This document shows, piece after piece, positions 36,745 to 46,106 of a DNA stretch of 64,000 bases. The first letter of the stretch is position 1; every line of letters begins with the position of its first letter. The stretch comes from Bacteroidota bacterium (GTDB lineage Bacteria > Bacteroidota > Bacteroidia > Bacteroidales > VadinHA17): positions 1 to 64,000 of the forward strand of contig DRFJ01000049.1 of NCBI GenBank assembly GCA_011050615.1, in the 5' to 3' direction. Under the pieces are notes generated by a model. That model worked only from the letters and a program-made list of their open reading frames with translations. It was not told the DNA's origin and made no database searches. The translations under genes and the position numbers were made by a program.

Positions 36745-37911
36745 TTAGTAGATGATTTCCTCTCTGAAGTTTTCAACGATTGAATTAAATGCATTGCCTA
36801 CTGACTGGCCGAGTCCGCATTTGGATGCTATTTTCATCGTAGCCGCCAGTTTAACCAGTTCATTCAGATAAGTCGATTTTGATTCTCCCCTCTTTACGCT
36901 CTCCACACCTTTGAGCAGTTGCTGACAACCGACACGGCAGGGTGTACACTGCCCGCATGATTCTTCTGCAAAGAAATCAAGGTAATTATGCAGGACATGA
37001 TACATTGATCGCGAACTGTTGAACAGCTTCATTGATCCTCCTGTGGGAACTCCTTCAAAGCCGATCACAGTGCTTGCAAACAATTTTCTCGGTACACAGA
37101 AGCCTGCAGCTCCTCCGACCTGCACTGCCTTGGTGTCGCCATCACCAAATTCATTTACAAACTCCAGCAGTGACATCCCCAGCTCCAGTTCGTAAATGCC
37201 CGGGATGGGTGTGTCGCCCGATACTGAGAATACTTTGGCGCCGGTTGAAAACCTGGTGCCTAAGAGCTTATATTTCTCAGCACCATACTTGAGAATAATT
37301 ACAGAATTGACAAGTGTTTCCACATTATTTACTACCGTAGGTTTCCCAAACAGTCCACTGGCAGTAGGATAGGGAGGTTTGTTCCTTGGTTCACCCCTCT
37401 TGCCTTCTATCGACTCAAACATGGCGCTTTCTTCACCACAGATATAAGCCCCGCTGCCAAGTCTGAAATCAATTTCAAAATCGTAACATATTTCATTGAT
37501 CATCTTATGAAAGCCGTCCAGTTCCATCCTTAATTGCGGGAGGAGGAATTTATATTCACCCCTCAGGTAAATGATCCCTTTTTTTGCCCCTACTGCCCTG
37601 CCGGCAATAGCCATCCCGGTGTATACCTTGTAAGCTACCCTGTCAAGAATCTCACGGTCTTTGAAAGTCCCTGGTTCACCCTCATCAGCGTTACAAACTA
37701 TATATTTTGTCCTGTTCTTCTCTTCTGCACATAACTTCCACTTCATTCCTGTAGGAAAGCCTGCTCCTCCCCTGCCCTTGAGACCTGATTCAAGCATCTC
37801 ATTTATGATATCTTCAGGAGACATATCGCACGCCTTGGTCAGTACTTCCCGTGGATTAATGTGTTCAAATATCAGATCAACTTTACTTATTTTCTTGGTT
37901 TTCATTATCAA
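36745..37911 (-). CDS. NuoF-like flavoprotein, short HydB/HndC type
   Basis: 388 residues with the NADH/FMN-binding site: GLKGRGGAGFPTG, then CNADEGEPGTFKD and GAYICGEES, and a [4Fe-4S] site in SCGQCTPCRVGCQQLL. It would bind NAD(H) and FMN and pass electrons to HydA. Compared with HydB of known bifurcating hydrogenases it lacks the N-terminal thioredoxin-like [2Fe-2S] module and the C-terminal double [4Fe-4S] ferredoxin module, and is close to the bare NuoF core. The stop lies 13 bases before HydA. It starts 6 bases after the HydC-like gene. Confidence 0.92.
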   Translation of the reverse strand: MIMKTKKISKVDLIFEHINPREVLTKACDMSPEDIINEMLESGLKGRGGAGFPTGMKWKLCAEEKNRTKYIVCNADEGEPGTFKDREILDRVAYKVYTGMAIAGRAVGAKKGIIYLRGEYKFLLPQLRMELDGFHKMINEICYDFEIDFRLGSGAYICGEESAMFESIEGKRGEPRNKPPYPTASGLFGKPTVVNNVETLVNSVIILKYGAEKYKLLGTRFSTGAKVFSVSGDTPIPGIYELELGMSLLEFVNEFGDGDTKAVQVGGAAGFCVPRKLFASTVIGFEGVPTGGSMKLFNSSRSMYHVLHNYLDFFAEESCGQCTPCRVGCQQLLKGVESVKRGESKSTYLNELVKLAATMKIASKCGLGQSVGNAFNSIVENFREEIIY

Positions 37912-37917
37912 GTCCTC

Positions 37918-38382
37918 TTATTTATGCATGTAATCTTTAATAATCTTAACAATCTTCTCCCTGTTCAGCTCTGTATAGGGAACATCATTAATAAGCATAG
38001 CCGGCGCTTTATGGCACCAGCCCATGCAATTGGTTTCCAGGAGTGTAAACAAACCGCTCGAGGTTGTCTCCCCAACCTTTATTTTCAAGATATCCTCCAG
38101 GGTCTCAATAACTTCGTGTTTGCCTTTCATGGCGCATGTTATGGTTTTGCATACCCTGATTACATATTTGCCCCTTGGCTCTGTATCAAGAAAAGAATAA
38201 AAAGAAGCGGTACCATATACCTCTGCGGCGGATATGTCAAGCTCTTTGGCTACCTCAACCATGGCATCATCGCTGAGATAATTGTGTTGCTCAACAATGC
38301 CCTGCAGGATGGGCATAAGGCTTTCTCTGCGGCGACCGTGTGTTTCAACCAGATCCTTCACCAGATTATCAGTTTGATACAT
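37918..38382 (-). CDS. NuoE-like thioredoxin-fold [2Fe-2S] subunit (HydC/HndA-like)
   Basis: 154 residues from the Met at 38382 (MYQTDNLVKDLVETHGR); the open frame reaches 38457 but the added residues are unlike the family. It has a helical N-terminus with IVEQHNYLSDDAM and the [2Fe-2S] site VCKTITC and ETNCMGWC, the usual Cys pairs of NuoE. It should relay electrons between NADH/FMN and ferredoxin-like clusters. First gene of the three-gene operon HydC-HydB-HydA. About 290 bases upstream of it have no gene, and I see no clear promoter there. Confidence 0.93.
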   Translation of the reverse strand: MYQTDNLVKDLVETHGRRRESLMPILQGIVEQHNYLSDDAMVEVAKELDISAAEVYGTASFYSFLDTEPRGKYVIRVCKTITCAMKGKHEVIETLEDILKIKVGETTSSGLFTLLETNCMGWCHKAPAMLINDVPYTELNREKIVKIIKDYMHK

Positions 38383-38670
38383 ATTTAAAAATGTTTTTTT
38401 AGTAATTATATATTTAACTTTCAGAGGGGCTAAAAATAGTACAGCGCGGGCGCACAAAAACTGGGAAAAATCATGTTTTGGTAATTTAGAATTGTTCTAA
38501 AGAATTTTATTCCTTCAGGTCACTGGCTGTATTATTCATCAGTGGGGATTCATTAAATCGAAACAGGCGATACTTATTTTGAAATATACCTGAATGTTAC
38601 TGTCCTAAACTGAAGTTTCGGTTACATTTATGATATTTGCTGTATTAAACGCATTGAATTATATTTATAC

Positions 38671-39954
38671 GTGGCAGTAAAAAATGTTATTATAGCACAA
38701 TCAGGCGGTCCGTCACCGGTAATAAATAATACACTTAAAGGTATTATTGAAACCTGCTTGCAGGACAGCTCCACATTTGGAACCATATACGGGGGATGGC
38801 ATGGTATTGAGGGCATTCTTAAAGAAGACTTGCTGAATATTTCAAGCCAGGATAAAAGGGAGATTGAACTTTTGAAAACCACACCCGCTGCCGGCAGCAT
38901 TGGGACCTGCAGGTATAAACTTAAAGACGGGCAAAATAAGGACCTTGACCGTATTATTCAGGTTTTCCGCGCCCATAATATAGGTTATTTCTTCTATATT
39001 GGGGGTAATGATTCGCAGCATACAATTATGAAGGTAAGTGAAAAATGCAATGAATACGGGCTTGAAACCATATCGGTGGGCGTACCCAAAACGATCGACA
39101 ATGATCTGGGCGACAGTGAATTCAAACTGATAGACCATACCCCCGGGTACGGTTCCGTTGCCAGGTACTGGGCTCACAATATTCAGAATCTTAACGAGGA
39201 AAACAGGGGCTCCTCTCCTGCTGACCCCGTGATAGTGGTACAGGTAATGGGAAGAAAGACAGGTTTCATACCAGCTGCTGCAAGGCTTGCAGATCCCAAC
39301 AGGGAATTTCCGCTTCAGATTTACATGGCCGAATCAACTGTTTCTTTACCCGAAATGGCTGAAAACGTAAATAAATACCTGCTTGAATACGGCCGGTGCA
39401 TTGTTGTTGTCAGCGAAGGCTTTCATGCGGGTGACCTTGGCGAACTCAGGGACGCCTTCGGACATTCAGAATACGGAGCCTCCAGGATGAGTGTCCAGCA
39501 GGTGGTGATAAACTACCTGAACAGTGCAGGGCTTAAAGCAAGAGGAGCTGCCAGGGGGCAGGTTCCCGGTACCGATCAGCGGCATTCAATGATTTATGCA
39601 TCAGGTGTCGACCTTGAAGAAGCCGGTATGGTGGGGAAAAAAGCTGTTGAGATAGCCCGAGCTGGCGAAAATGGCTGGATGGCAACACTGCTCCGATCCA
39701 CCGGACCCGCTTATGAGATCATATATGATAAGGTGAAGCTTAAGGACGTAGCACTGTCTGAAAGAAACTTCCCTGAACACTGGATAAGTGATAAGAGATA
39801 CGATGTAACTGATAAGTTTATTAATTATGCCAGTCCCCTGATAGGAGATGAATGGATTCGTATTCCCCTGAGCAATGGGATCCAGCGGTTCACACGTTTC
39901 AAGCCGCTTTTTGCGGAAAAGAAACTTGAAAAATATATACCGGAGGCTTATTAA
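38671..39954 (+). CDS. 6-phosphofructokinase, probably PPi-dependent
   Basis: 427 residues starting at a GTG codon (MAVKNVIIAQSGGPSPVINN). It has the nucleotide/phosphate loop SGGPSPVINN, the catalytic PKTIDND with the Lys that in this family goes with PPi use (ATP enzymes have Gly), and IGGNDSQ where the Asp after Asn also fits the PPi group. VMGRKTGF and the C-terminal sugar-binding region follow. It would make fructose 1,6-bisphosphate reversibly using PPi, saving ATP. It leads a five-gene operon, with 1 base between it and the next gene. Confidence 0.9.
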   Translation: MAVKNVIIAQSGGPSPVINNTLKGIIETCLQDSSTFGTIYGGWHGIEGILKEDLLNISSQDKREIELLKTTPAAGSIGTCRYKLKDGQNKDLDRIIQVFRAHNIGYFFYIGGNDSQHTIMKVSEKCNEYGLETISVGVPKTIDNDLGDSEFKLIDHTPGYGSVARYWAHNIQNLNEENRGSSPADPVIVVQVMGRKTGFIPAAARLADPNREFPLQIYMAESTVSLPEMAENVNKYLLEYGRCIVVVSEGFHAGDLGELRDAFGHSEYGASRMSVQQVVINYLNSAGLKARGAARGQVPGTDQRHSMIYASGVDLEEAGMVGKKAVEIARAGENGWMATLLRSTGPAYEIIYDKVKLKDVALSERNFPEHWISDKRYDVTDKFINYASPLIGDEWIRIPLSNGIQRFTRFKPLFAEKKLEKYIPEAY

Positions 39955-39955
39955 A

Positions 39956-40840
39956 ATGGACAACTATCAATTATTGAAAGATTTAAAACCCTGTAAAGAG
40001 TTTTTTACCGGAATTGATTCGGATGGCTGTGTGTTTGATACAATGGAAATCAAACAAAAAGAGTTTTTTATTCCCTGCGGGATAAAATATTTTAACCTGT
40101 TTCCAATTTCAGGAACTGTAAGGGAAACATGGGAGTTTGTAAACCTTTATTCCGTTTACAGGGGATTGAACAGGTTTCCTGCCCTTGTGAAAGTTTTTGA
40201 ATTGCTTGGGCAAAGAAAAGAAGTGAAGGAAGCAGGAGTTGAGCTGCCTGAAATGGAAACATTAAAAGAATGGATCAAGGGTGAGACCAGGCTTGGAAAT
40301 GAATCGCTAAGAAATTACTGTAAAAAAAATACGGATCCTTCCCTGCATACTGTTCTTGAATGGTCAGAAGAAATAAATAAGGATATCAGCAAATGGCTGA
40401 AGGCAATAAGTCCGTTCAGGAATGCCCCGGAATGTATACGGAAGATAAGCCACGATGCCGATTGTATTGTAGTGTCACAGACCCCGCTTGAAGCACTTGA
40501 AAGAGAATGGAAAGAACATGGTATTGATAGATTTGTAAGGTTTATAGCAGGGCAGGAACACGGCACAAAAACTGAACATATTGCCCTGGGTGCTAAAGGC
40601 AAATACCCCGATGACAGTATCCTTGTTATAGGAGATGCCCCGGGAGACATGAAAGCGGCGATGGATAATAATGTGCTATTTTACCCTGTGATCCCCGGGA
40701 AAGAAGTGGTATCATGGGGCAGGCTAAAAAACGAAGCATTTGACAGGTTCCTGTCCGGATCATTCAGGGGCGTGTACCAGGCAAGGCTGCTGAAGGAATT
40801 TAAAAAAGCCCTCCCTGAAACACCGCAATGGGAAAGATAA
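39956..40840 (+). CDS. HAD superfamily hydrolase
   Basis: 294 residues from the Met at 39956 (MDNYQLLKDLKPCKEF), one base after the PFK stop. HAD motif I is GIDSDGCVFDTM (nucleophile Asp plus second Asp), motif II lies around IVVSQTP, and motif IV is IGDAPGDMKAA. A large helical cap lies between. It should be a phosphatase or phosphotransferase acting on a small phosphorylated compound. Placement between PFK and a LarA-like gene suggests a sugar phosphate or sugar-acid phosphate. A longer start at 39875 would overlap PFK by 80 bases and is not used. Confidence 0.85.
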   Translation: MDNYQLLKDLKPCKEFFTGIDSDGCVFDTMEIKQKEFFIPCGIKYFNLFPISGTVRETWEFVNLYSVYRGLNRFPALVKVFELLGQRKEVKEAGVELPEMETLKEWIKGETRLGNESLRNYCKKNTDPSLHTVLEWSEEINKDISKWLKAISPFRNAPECIRKISHDADCIVVSQTPLEALEREWKEHGIDRFVRFIAGQEHGTKTEHIALGAKGKYPDDSILVIGDAPGDMKAAMDNNVLFYPVIPGKEVVSWGRLKNEAFDRFLSGSFRGVYQARLLKEFKKALPETPQWER

Positions 40841-40858
40841 TAAATCAAAACTCTGCTC

Positions 40859-42160
40859 ATGCTATATTACAGCATTGAAAGTGAAGACAGATCTATAGAA
40901 GACAGGCAGATCAGAAAAGCTCTTATTGCTGCTGTTGAATCAGCCGGACAGGGTAAACCAATTTTGATTATACCTCCCGATATCACCAGGATAAACTCAG
41001 GTGCAGGGAAAATTAGCGAACTTATATGGAAGGAGTACGGGAAGAGAGTAAAAGATATCCTGCCTGCACTTGGAACACATAAACCAATGACAGCCAACGA
41101 AATAAGCCTTATGTACGGTACTGTTCCCCATAAGCTCTTCAGGCAGCATAGTTGCCACAGGGATATTATTACCCTGGGGAAAATACCCGCTTCTTTCATA
41201 AAAGAAGCAACAGGAGGCAAACTAAATTACAACTGGCCTGTCCAGGTAAATAAGCTTATCATTGATCATTCTCAATCACTGATTATTTCAATTGGACAAG
41301 TGGTTCCGCATGAAGTAACGGGTATGGCCAATTACAACAAGAATATTTTCATTGGCTGTGGCGGATATGAGTCAATAAATAAAAGCCATTACATGGCTGC
41401 CGTTTATGGCATTGAAAATTTGTTGGGCCGGGCCAGGAATCCGGTGAGGAAACTTATTAACCGTGGTGACAACCTGTTTGCAGGTCAACTTAATATTCTG
41501 TATGTGCTTACTGTTATTGATAGTGATCCGGATGGCCGGCCAGCAATGAAAGGGCTTTTTATAGGTTCTGATATTGAATGTTTTATGAAAGCCTCATCAT
41601 TATCCTCCAGGCTGAATATTAATGTTATTGAAAAAGAACCTGCTAAAATGCTAGTCTGCCTTAAACCCCGGGAATACCGTAGCACCTGGCTTGGGAATAA
41701 GGCAATATACCGTACAAGAATGGCCATTGCCGATAAGGGTGAACTGATAATAATTGCACCTGGCATAAGAGAATTCGGGGAGGACAAAATAATAGACAGA
41801 CTGATACGAAAATACGGTTACCGAACACCGGAAGAGATTATGCATCTTGTAAAGGAAAATGCTGATCTTCAGGAAAACCTTGGTGCTGCAGCCCATCTTA
41901 TACATGGAAGCCCTGATAACAGGTTTAAAGTAACATATTGTACACAGAAAATGCTTGAAAAGGATATACGAAGCGCGGGATTTGATTATGCCGACATAGA
42001 GGAAACAAGAGATAAATATAATACAGAAAACCTCCGTGAGGGCTTCAATATAAATCACGAAGGTGAAGAGTTTTACTATATCCCCGATCCGGGCATGGGG
42101 CTTTGGTCAACACGGAAAAAAATAAATGTAAACGCTGATAATGAAAATAATTATAGATAA
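40859..42160 (+). CDS. LarA-like (DUF2088) nickel-pincer racemase/epimerase family protein
   Basis: 433 residues. The N-terminal DUF2088 part has PPDITRINSG (nucleotide-like loop) and LGTHKPM; the second part has SIGQVVPHEVTGMANYNKNIFIGC, which lines up with the LarA segment that carries a conserved His and the pincer-binding Lys. LarA enzymes use a nickel pincer cofactor to racemise lactate or epimerise other 2-hydroxy acids. The larB, larC and larE cofactor genes are not in this window. The operon suggests a sugar-acid or hydroxy acid substrate. It overlaps pdxB by 20 bases and follows the HAD gene by 18. Confidence 0.78.
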   Translation: MLYYSIESEDRSIEDRQIRKALIAAVESAGQGKPILIIPPDITRINSGAGKISELIWKEYGKRVKDILPALGTHKPMTANEISLMYGTVPHKLFRQHSCHRDIITLGKIPASFIKEATGGKLNYNWPVQVNKLIIDHSQSLIISIGQVVPHEVTGMANYNKNIFIGCGGYESINKSHYMAAVYGIENLLGRARNPVRKLINRGDNLFAGQLNILYVLTVIDSDPDGRPAMKGLFIGSDIECFMKASSLSSRLNINVIEKEPAKMLVCLKPREYRSTWLGNKAIYRTRMAIADKGELIIIAPGIREFGEDKIIDRLIRKYGYRTPEEIMHLVKENADLQENLGAAAHLIHGSPDNRFKVTYCTQKMLEKDIRSAGFDYADIEETRDKYNTENLREGFNINHEGEEFYYIPDPGMGLWSTRKKINVNADNENNYR

Positions 42161-43265
42161 AAATATCCCCTACATAAAGGGTGTGCTTGAACCCTGGGCA
42201 AGTGTTGAATATGTTGAAGGAAACAGGATAAACAATAATACCCTCTCCGGCGCTGATGCGCTAATCATCAGAACCCGGACCAGGTGTGGCAGAGATTTGC
42301 TGAAGGGAACAGATATTAAATTCATAGGTTCGGCTACAATTGGGACCGATCACATCGATCTCGGATGGTGCAGCGAAAGGGGAATAAAATGTGTCAGTGC
42401 CCCTGGCTGTAACTCGGGTTCGGTAATGCAGTACCTGGCCTCGGCACTTGTTTATTTAATTATGCAATACGGAATCCGGCCCGCAAGCAGAACCATAGGA
42501 ATAGTGGGAGTCGGCAATGTGGGTTCCGGGGTGGCCCGTATGGCAGAAATACTTGGTTTCAATGTCATACTCAATGATCCTCCACGCGAAAAACAGGAAG
42601 GGAACCTGGGATTCAGCTCACTGAAAAGTCTGCTGAATAACTCAGATATAGTCAGCATACATGTACCCCTGACCTTTAAAGGCCCTGACAGAACCTACCA
42701 GCTTGTAAATGAAAATTTTATTACACAGATGAAGGATCAGTGCATACTTATAAATACTTCGCGCGGACTGGTGGCAGATGAAAGGGCAATAATGCAGGGT
42801 CTGGCAAAAAGAACCATCAGGGCTGTAGTGCTTGATGTATGGAGAAACGAACCCGATATTGATTCCAGGCTTCTTGAAGCCGCAGCAATAGGCACAGCTC
42901 ATATAGCAGGCTACTCAGCCGACGGAAAAACAAATGGTGTTAAGATGGTAATCAGGCAGCTGTCTGAATATTTTAGTCTGCCCCTGAAAGAATGGGAATA
43001 TGAAAAACTGCCTGAGCCTCCTGATCCTCTTATAGACATTTCAAAATTCACAGGGACTGACCTTGAAATAATATGCAGGACAATATATCATACTTATTCC
43101 ATAGAAAATGACAGCAGAATGCTTAAGGAGAACCCAACAATGTTTGAAAAATTAAGAAATGAATATCCCCCCAGGAGGGAGTTTCATGCTTTTCAAATCA
43201 AAGGAAATAATGACCTTATTATAGATAAATTAAAAAGCCTGGGATTTAAATATCCAAACACCTGA
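42141..43265 (+). CDS. pdxB: 4-phosphoerythronate dehydrogenase
   Basis: 374 residues, normal for PdxB. D-2-hydroxyacid dehydrogenase fold: NAD loop GIVGVGNVGSGVA, catalytic Arg in NTSRGLVAD, Glu in NEPDID and His in GTAHIAGYS. The C-terminal dimerisation domain of PdxB is present (PRREFHAFQIKG). It oxidises 4-phospho-D-erythronate in pyridoxal phosphate synthesis, using erythrose 4-phosphate products. Its start overlaps the LarA-like gene by 20 bases, and gnd follows after 19 bases. Other 2-hydroxy-acid oxidation cannot be excluded in this operon setting. Confidence 0.9.
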   Translation: MKIIIDKNIPYIKGVLEPWASVEYVEGNRINNNTLSGADALIIRTRTRCGRDLLKGTDIKFIGSATIGTDHIDLGWCSERGIKCVSAPGCNSGSVMQYLASALVYLIMQYGIRPASRTIGIVGVGNVGSGVARMAEILGFNVILNDPPREKQEGNLGFSSLKSLLNNSDIVSIHVPLTFKGPDRTYQLVNENFITQMKDQCILINTSRGLVADERAIMQGLAKRTIRAVVLDVWRNEPDIDSRLLEAAAIGTAHIAGYSADGKTNGVKMVIRQLSEYFSLPLKEWEYEKLPEPPDPLIDISKFTGTDLEIICRTIYHTYSIENDSRMLKENPTMFEKLRNEYPPRREFHAFQIKGNNDLIIDKLKSLGFKYPNT

Positions 43266-43284
43266 TCATCTAAACATTGAAACA

Positions 43285-44721
43285 ATGGAAAAATCACACA
43301 TCGGACTCATAGGTCTCGCAGTTATGGGAGAAAACCTGGCACTGAATATGGAAAGCAGGGGATACAGGGTATCGGTCTTTAACAGGTCAACAGAAAAAGT
43401 CAAAGCTTTTACTGATGGGAGAGCCGCAGATAAGAATATTAAAGGAACTTATACGTTTGAAGATTTTGTCAGCAGCCTGGAGAAACCAAGGAAAGTTATG
43501 ATGATGGTAAAGGCGGGTGAGCCGGTTGACCAACTTATTGACAGGCTTATCCCCCTGCTTGAACCCGGGGATATAATCATTGACGGGGGTAATTCAAATT
43601 ATGCCAATACCGGGAGGAGGACAGCTTATGTGGAAAGTAATGACATGCTTTATATAGGGACCGGTGTAAGCGGAGGTGAAGAAGGTGCCCTGCTAGGGCC
43701 TTCAATAATGCCCGGTGGCAGTCCGGGTGCATGGCCTTATGTAAAAGATATCTTCAGAGCTGTTGCCGCCAAGGCAGATGACGGCTTGCCCTGCGCGGAA
43801 TGGGTAGGGAAAAACGGGGCCGGTCATTTCGTCAAGATGGTGCATAATGGAATAGAGTACGGAGATATGCAGATAATAGCTGAGGCATATTTTCTTATGA
43901 AAAACCTGCTTTTTATGAACCATGAAGATATGGCCTGGGTGTTTACAGAATGGAATAAGGGGGATCTTGATAGTTACCTTATAGAAATAACGGCAGATAT
44001 AATGAAGTTCAAGGATGATGATGGTTATCCCCTGCTGGAAAAAATACTTGACCGTGCAGGTCAGAAAGGGACGGGTAAATGGACAGGCATAGAGGCGCTG
44101 GAAAAGGGGACGCCTTTAACACTTATCGCAGAATCGGTTTTTGCCCGCTACCTGTCAGCACAGAAAGATCTCCGTGTGAAGGCTTCTGAAATAACTACCG
44201 GACCGGAGGTAAGGACCCCGGCTGATCCGAATCGTTTCTTAAAAGATTTAAAAGATGCTGTATATGCTGCAAAAATAATCTCTTATGCCCAGGGCTTTGA
44301 GCTGATGAGAAAAGCATCGCAGGAAGCTTCATGGATGCTTGACTATGGGTCAATAGCAAGACTCTGGAGAGCCGGCTGCATAATACGGTCGGTCTTCCTG
44401 GATGATATCAGCAAAGCATATGACAGAAAAAAAGATCTTGAAAATCTTATCCTCGATGATTTTTTCCGCTTAAAAATTGAAAATGCTCAGGAAGGATGGC
44501 GACGCGTCGTAGCCACAGCAGTGGTTAACGGCCTGCCTGTCCCGGCCTTATCCTCGGCATTGGCATATTACGACAGCTTCAGGAGCAAAACGCTGCCTGC
44601 CAACCTTTTACAGGCCCAGAGGGATTATTTCGGAGCTCATACCTATGAAAGGAATGACCGGCCACGAGGCAAATATTTCCACACAAACTGGACCGGAAAG
44701 AAAAGGGATACAACTCTTTAA
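43285..44721 (+). CDS. gnd: 6-phosphogluconate dehydrogenase (decarboxylating)
   Basis: 478 residues. NADP-binding GLAVMGENLALNME, the signature GTGVSGGEEGALLGPSIMPGG, and the catalytic Lys in HFVKMVHNGIEYGDMQ, ending with a C-terminal tail near FHTNWTG typical of Gnd. It turns 6-phosphogluconate into ribulose 5-phosphate, CO2 and NADPH. Last gene of the PFK operon. No glucose-6-phosphate dehydrogenase gene is next to it, so 6-phosphogluconate may come from gluconate. Confidence 0.97.
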   Translation: MEKSHIGLIGLAVMGENLALNMESRGYRVSVFNRSTEKVKAFTDGRAADKNIKGTYTFEDFVSSLEKPRKVMMMVKAGEPVDQLIDRLIPLLEPGDIIIDGGNSNYANTGRRTAYVESNDMLYIGTGVSGGEEGALLGPSIMPGGSPGAWPYVKDIFRAVAAKADDGLPCAEWVGKNGAGHFVKMVHNGIEYGDMQIIAEAYFLMKNLLFMNHEDMAWVFTEWNKGDLDSYLIEITADIMKFKDDDGYPLLEKILDRAGQKGTGKWTGIEALEKGTPLTLIAESVFARYLSAQKDLRVKASEITTGPEVRTPADPNRFLKDLKDAVYAAKIISYAQGFELMRKASQEASWMLDYGSIARLWRAGCIIRSVFLDDISKAYDRKKDLENLILDDFFRLKIENAQEGWRRVVATAVVNGLPVPALSSALAYYDSFRSKTLPANLLQAQRDYFGAHTYERNDRPRGKYFHTNWTGKKRDTTL

Positions 44722-44796
44722 TGCGCATAACACTGTGACTCCTTCCCCTCTACGATGAGCTCATCGCGTCTGTACTTCTGTCTTTTATCTTGAAAC

Positions 44797-45543
44797 TTAA
44801 AACCCTTTTATTGTAAAGCCTCCGTCAACGGCAATAACCTGGCCGGTGATATATGAGGCTGCAGGCATGCACAGGAAGGCCACCAGTGCAGCCACTTCCC
44901 CGATCTCTCCCACCCTTCCCATAGGTGTACGTGACAGTACTTCATTCCTGTAGTCTTCATTCTCAAGCACCTGACGGGCAAGAGGAGTATTAATATACCA
45001 GGGAGCGACTGAGTTTACCCTTATCCCGTCAGCAGCCCACTCCCCCGCCAGGTTCCGTGTCATCTGGTTCATTGCAGCCTTGGTCATACCATAAACCGAG
45101 CCGGTTCTGACGTGTGTCATGCCGGCAACGGAACTAATATTCACCACTGACGAGGCTTCACTTTTTTTGAGAAATGGATACAAACCCCTTGTAAGGCTGA
45201 AAGCTGAAATAAGGTTTGTGTGAAGAATATAATCCCTCTCCTCTTCAGAATATTCAATGGTCTTTTTCCTGATATTGGTCCCCGTATTATTCACCAGTAT
45301 ATCAAGCCTGTTAAAACGCTCCCTGATATATTCAATAAGACTTTCCCGATCGCCAGCGGAAGATGCATCCGACTTTATATAAACCGGGTTTTTATGTTCA
45401 CCACCATCCGGGGGGCCGCTTCTCGAGGTGCATATAACTTCAGCACCATGAGCAATCAATTCTTCTGTAATACCCTTGCCAATGCCCCTTGTTCCACCCG
45501 TAACAAGGGCCAGTTTGCCATTCAAGGACCATCTCTGAATCAT
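44797..45543 (-). CDS. SDR family oxidoreductase
   Basis: 248-residue classical short-chain dehydrogenase: NAD(P)-binding [17 protein letters not shown], the catalytic Ser (NISSVAG) and the YGMTKAA (YxxxK) motif, then VNSVAPW and a C-terminal [15 protein letters not shown]. It resembles tropinone-reductase-like and sugar-acid SDRs, but the substrate is unknown. The upstream gene on the same strand is a truncated lyase, so its promoter is probably lost or is inside the truncated region. Confidence 0.93.
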   Translation of the reverse strand: MIQRWSLNGKLALVTGGTRGIGKGITEELIAHGAEVICTSRSGPPDGGEHKNPVYIKSDASSAGDRESLIEYIRERFNRLDILVNNTGTNIRKKTIEYSEEERDYILHTNLISAFSLTRGLYPFLKKSEASSVVNISSVAGMTHVRTGSVYGMTKAAMNQMTRNLAGEWAADGIRVNSVAPWYINTPLARQVLENEDYRNEVLSRTPMGRVGEIGEVAALVAFLCMPAASYITGQVIAVDGGFTIKGF

Positions 45544-45584
45544 ATTTTTAAGTTTAAGTGGGTCAAGTGGTTTAAGAGTTTAAA

Positions 45585-45959
45585 TCATTGATGTTTTAAC
45601 TTTCCCTCATTTTCAGACTTTTGAAAACATTTCATCCATGTTGAGCTTTCGGAAGTCTTTTTAAACTCCTCATAAACTGATTTCCAGTCATTATTCACAG
45701 GCAGGCGTAATTCATCACAGTCTATTCCAATATATTTCATAAAGGCCTTCCCTACTGAAATTACACAATATTTATTCAGGAGGTTGATCATGGAAACTGC
45801 CATTTTCTGATATTCACGTGCCTCATTCAGATCACCCTCCCCATATGCTTCGATAAGCCTGTGACAGAGAGGAGCAGCATAATTGCAGGTACTGCCAACT
45901 CCGCCTTCAGCCCCCAGCACCAGCCCTGAGAGCAGGTTTTCATTGCTTCCCCAAAACAT
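45585..45959 (-). pseudogene. N-acetylneuraminate lyase/dihydrodipicolinate synthase family, C-terminal remnant
   Basis: The 124 residues start at the C-terminal end of a DapA/NanA barrel: MFWGSNENLLSGLVLGAEGG, VGSTCNY, then the helical tail. A complete enzyme has about 300 residues; the first 180, with the Schiff-base Lys and Tyr, are missing. The frame closes at a stop at 45975-45977 just upstream. SDR lies 41 bases downstream on the same strand, so a sugar-acid or sialic-acid operon was probably cut here. The break is within about 50 bases of the point where the ars cassette begins. Confidence 0.8.
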
Positions 45960-46106
45960 ATCATATTTATATGTCTACCCATTAATTGTAATTCATTTCA
46001 GAATGGCCAGCAAACTATGTCTCAGTTCTGTTCAATAATATCCCCGGCCGGTATGATCTGGAAATATAGCTCTTTTATCCCTTCGTACAAAATACCTATT
46101 TTATAA

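Noticed and set aside
34935-38382. Hydrogenase genes as part of respiratory complex I
   Set aside because: NuoE- and NuoF-like parts are present, but the third gene has an H-cluster domain with all L1, L2 and L3 cysteines and no other Nuo genes are near.
44753-44766. Perfect palindrome CGATGAGCTCATCG between gnd and the SDR gene
   Set aside because: No loop and no T run, so it is a poor terminator; it could bind a protein, but nothing supports that.
45960-46106. tRNA-Pro 3' end repeat as an attachment site left of the ars cassette
   Set aside because: I searched by eye for the tRNA end text and did not find it; an alignment might still reveal a weak copy.
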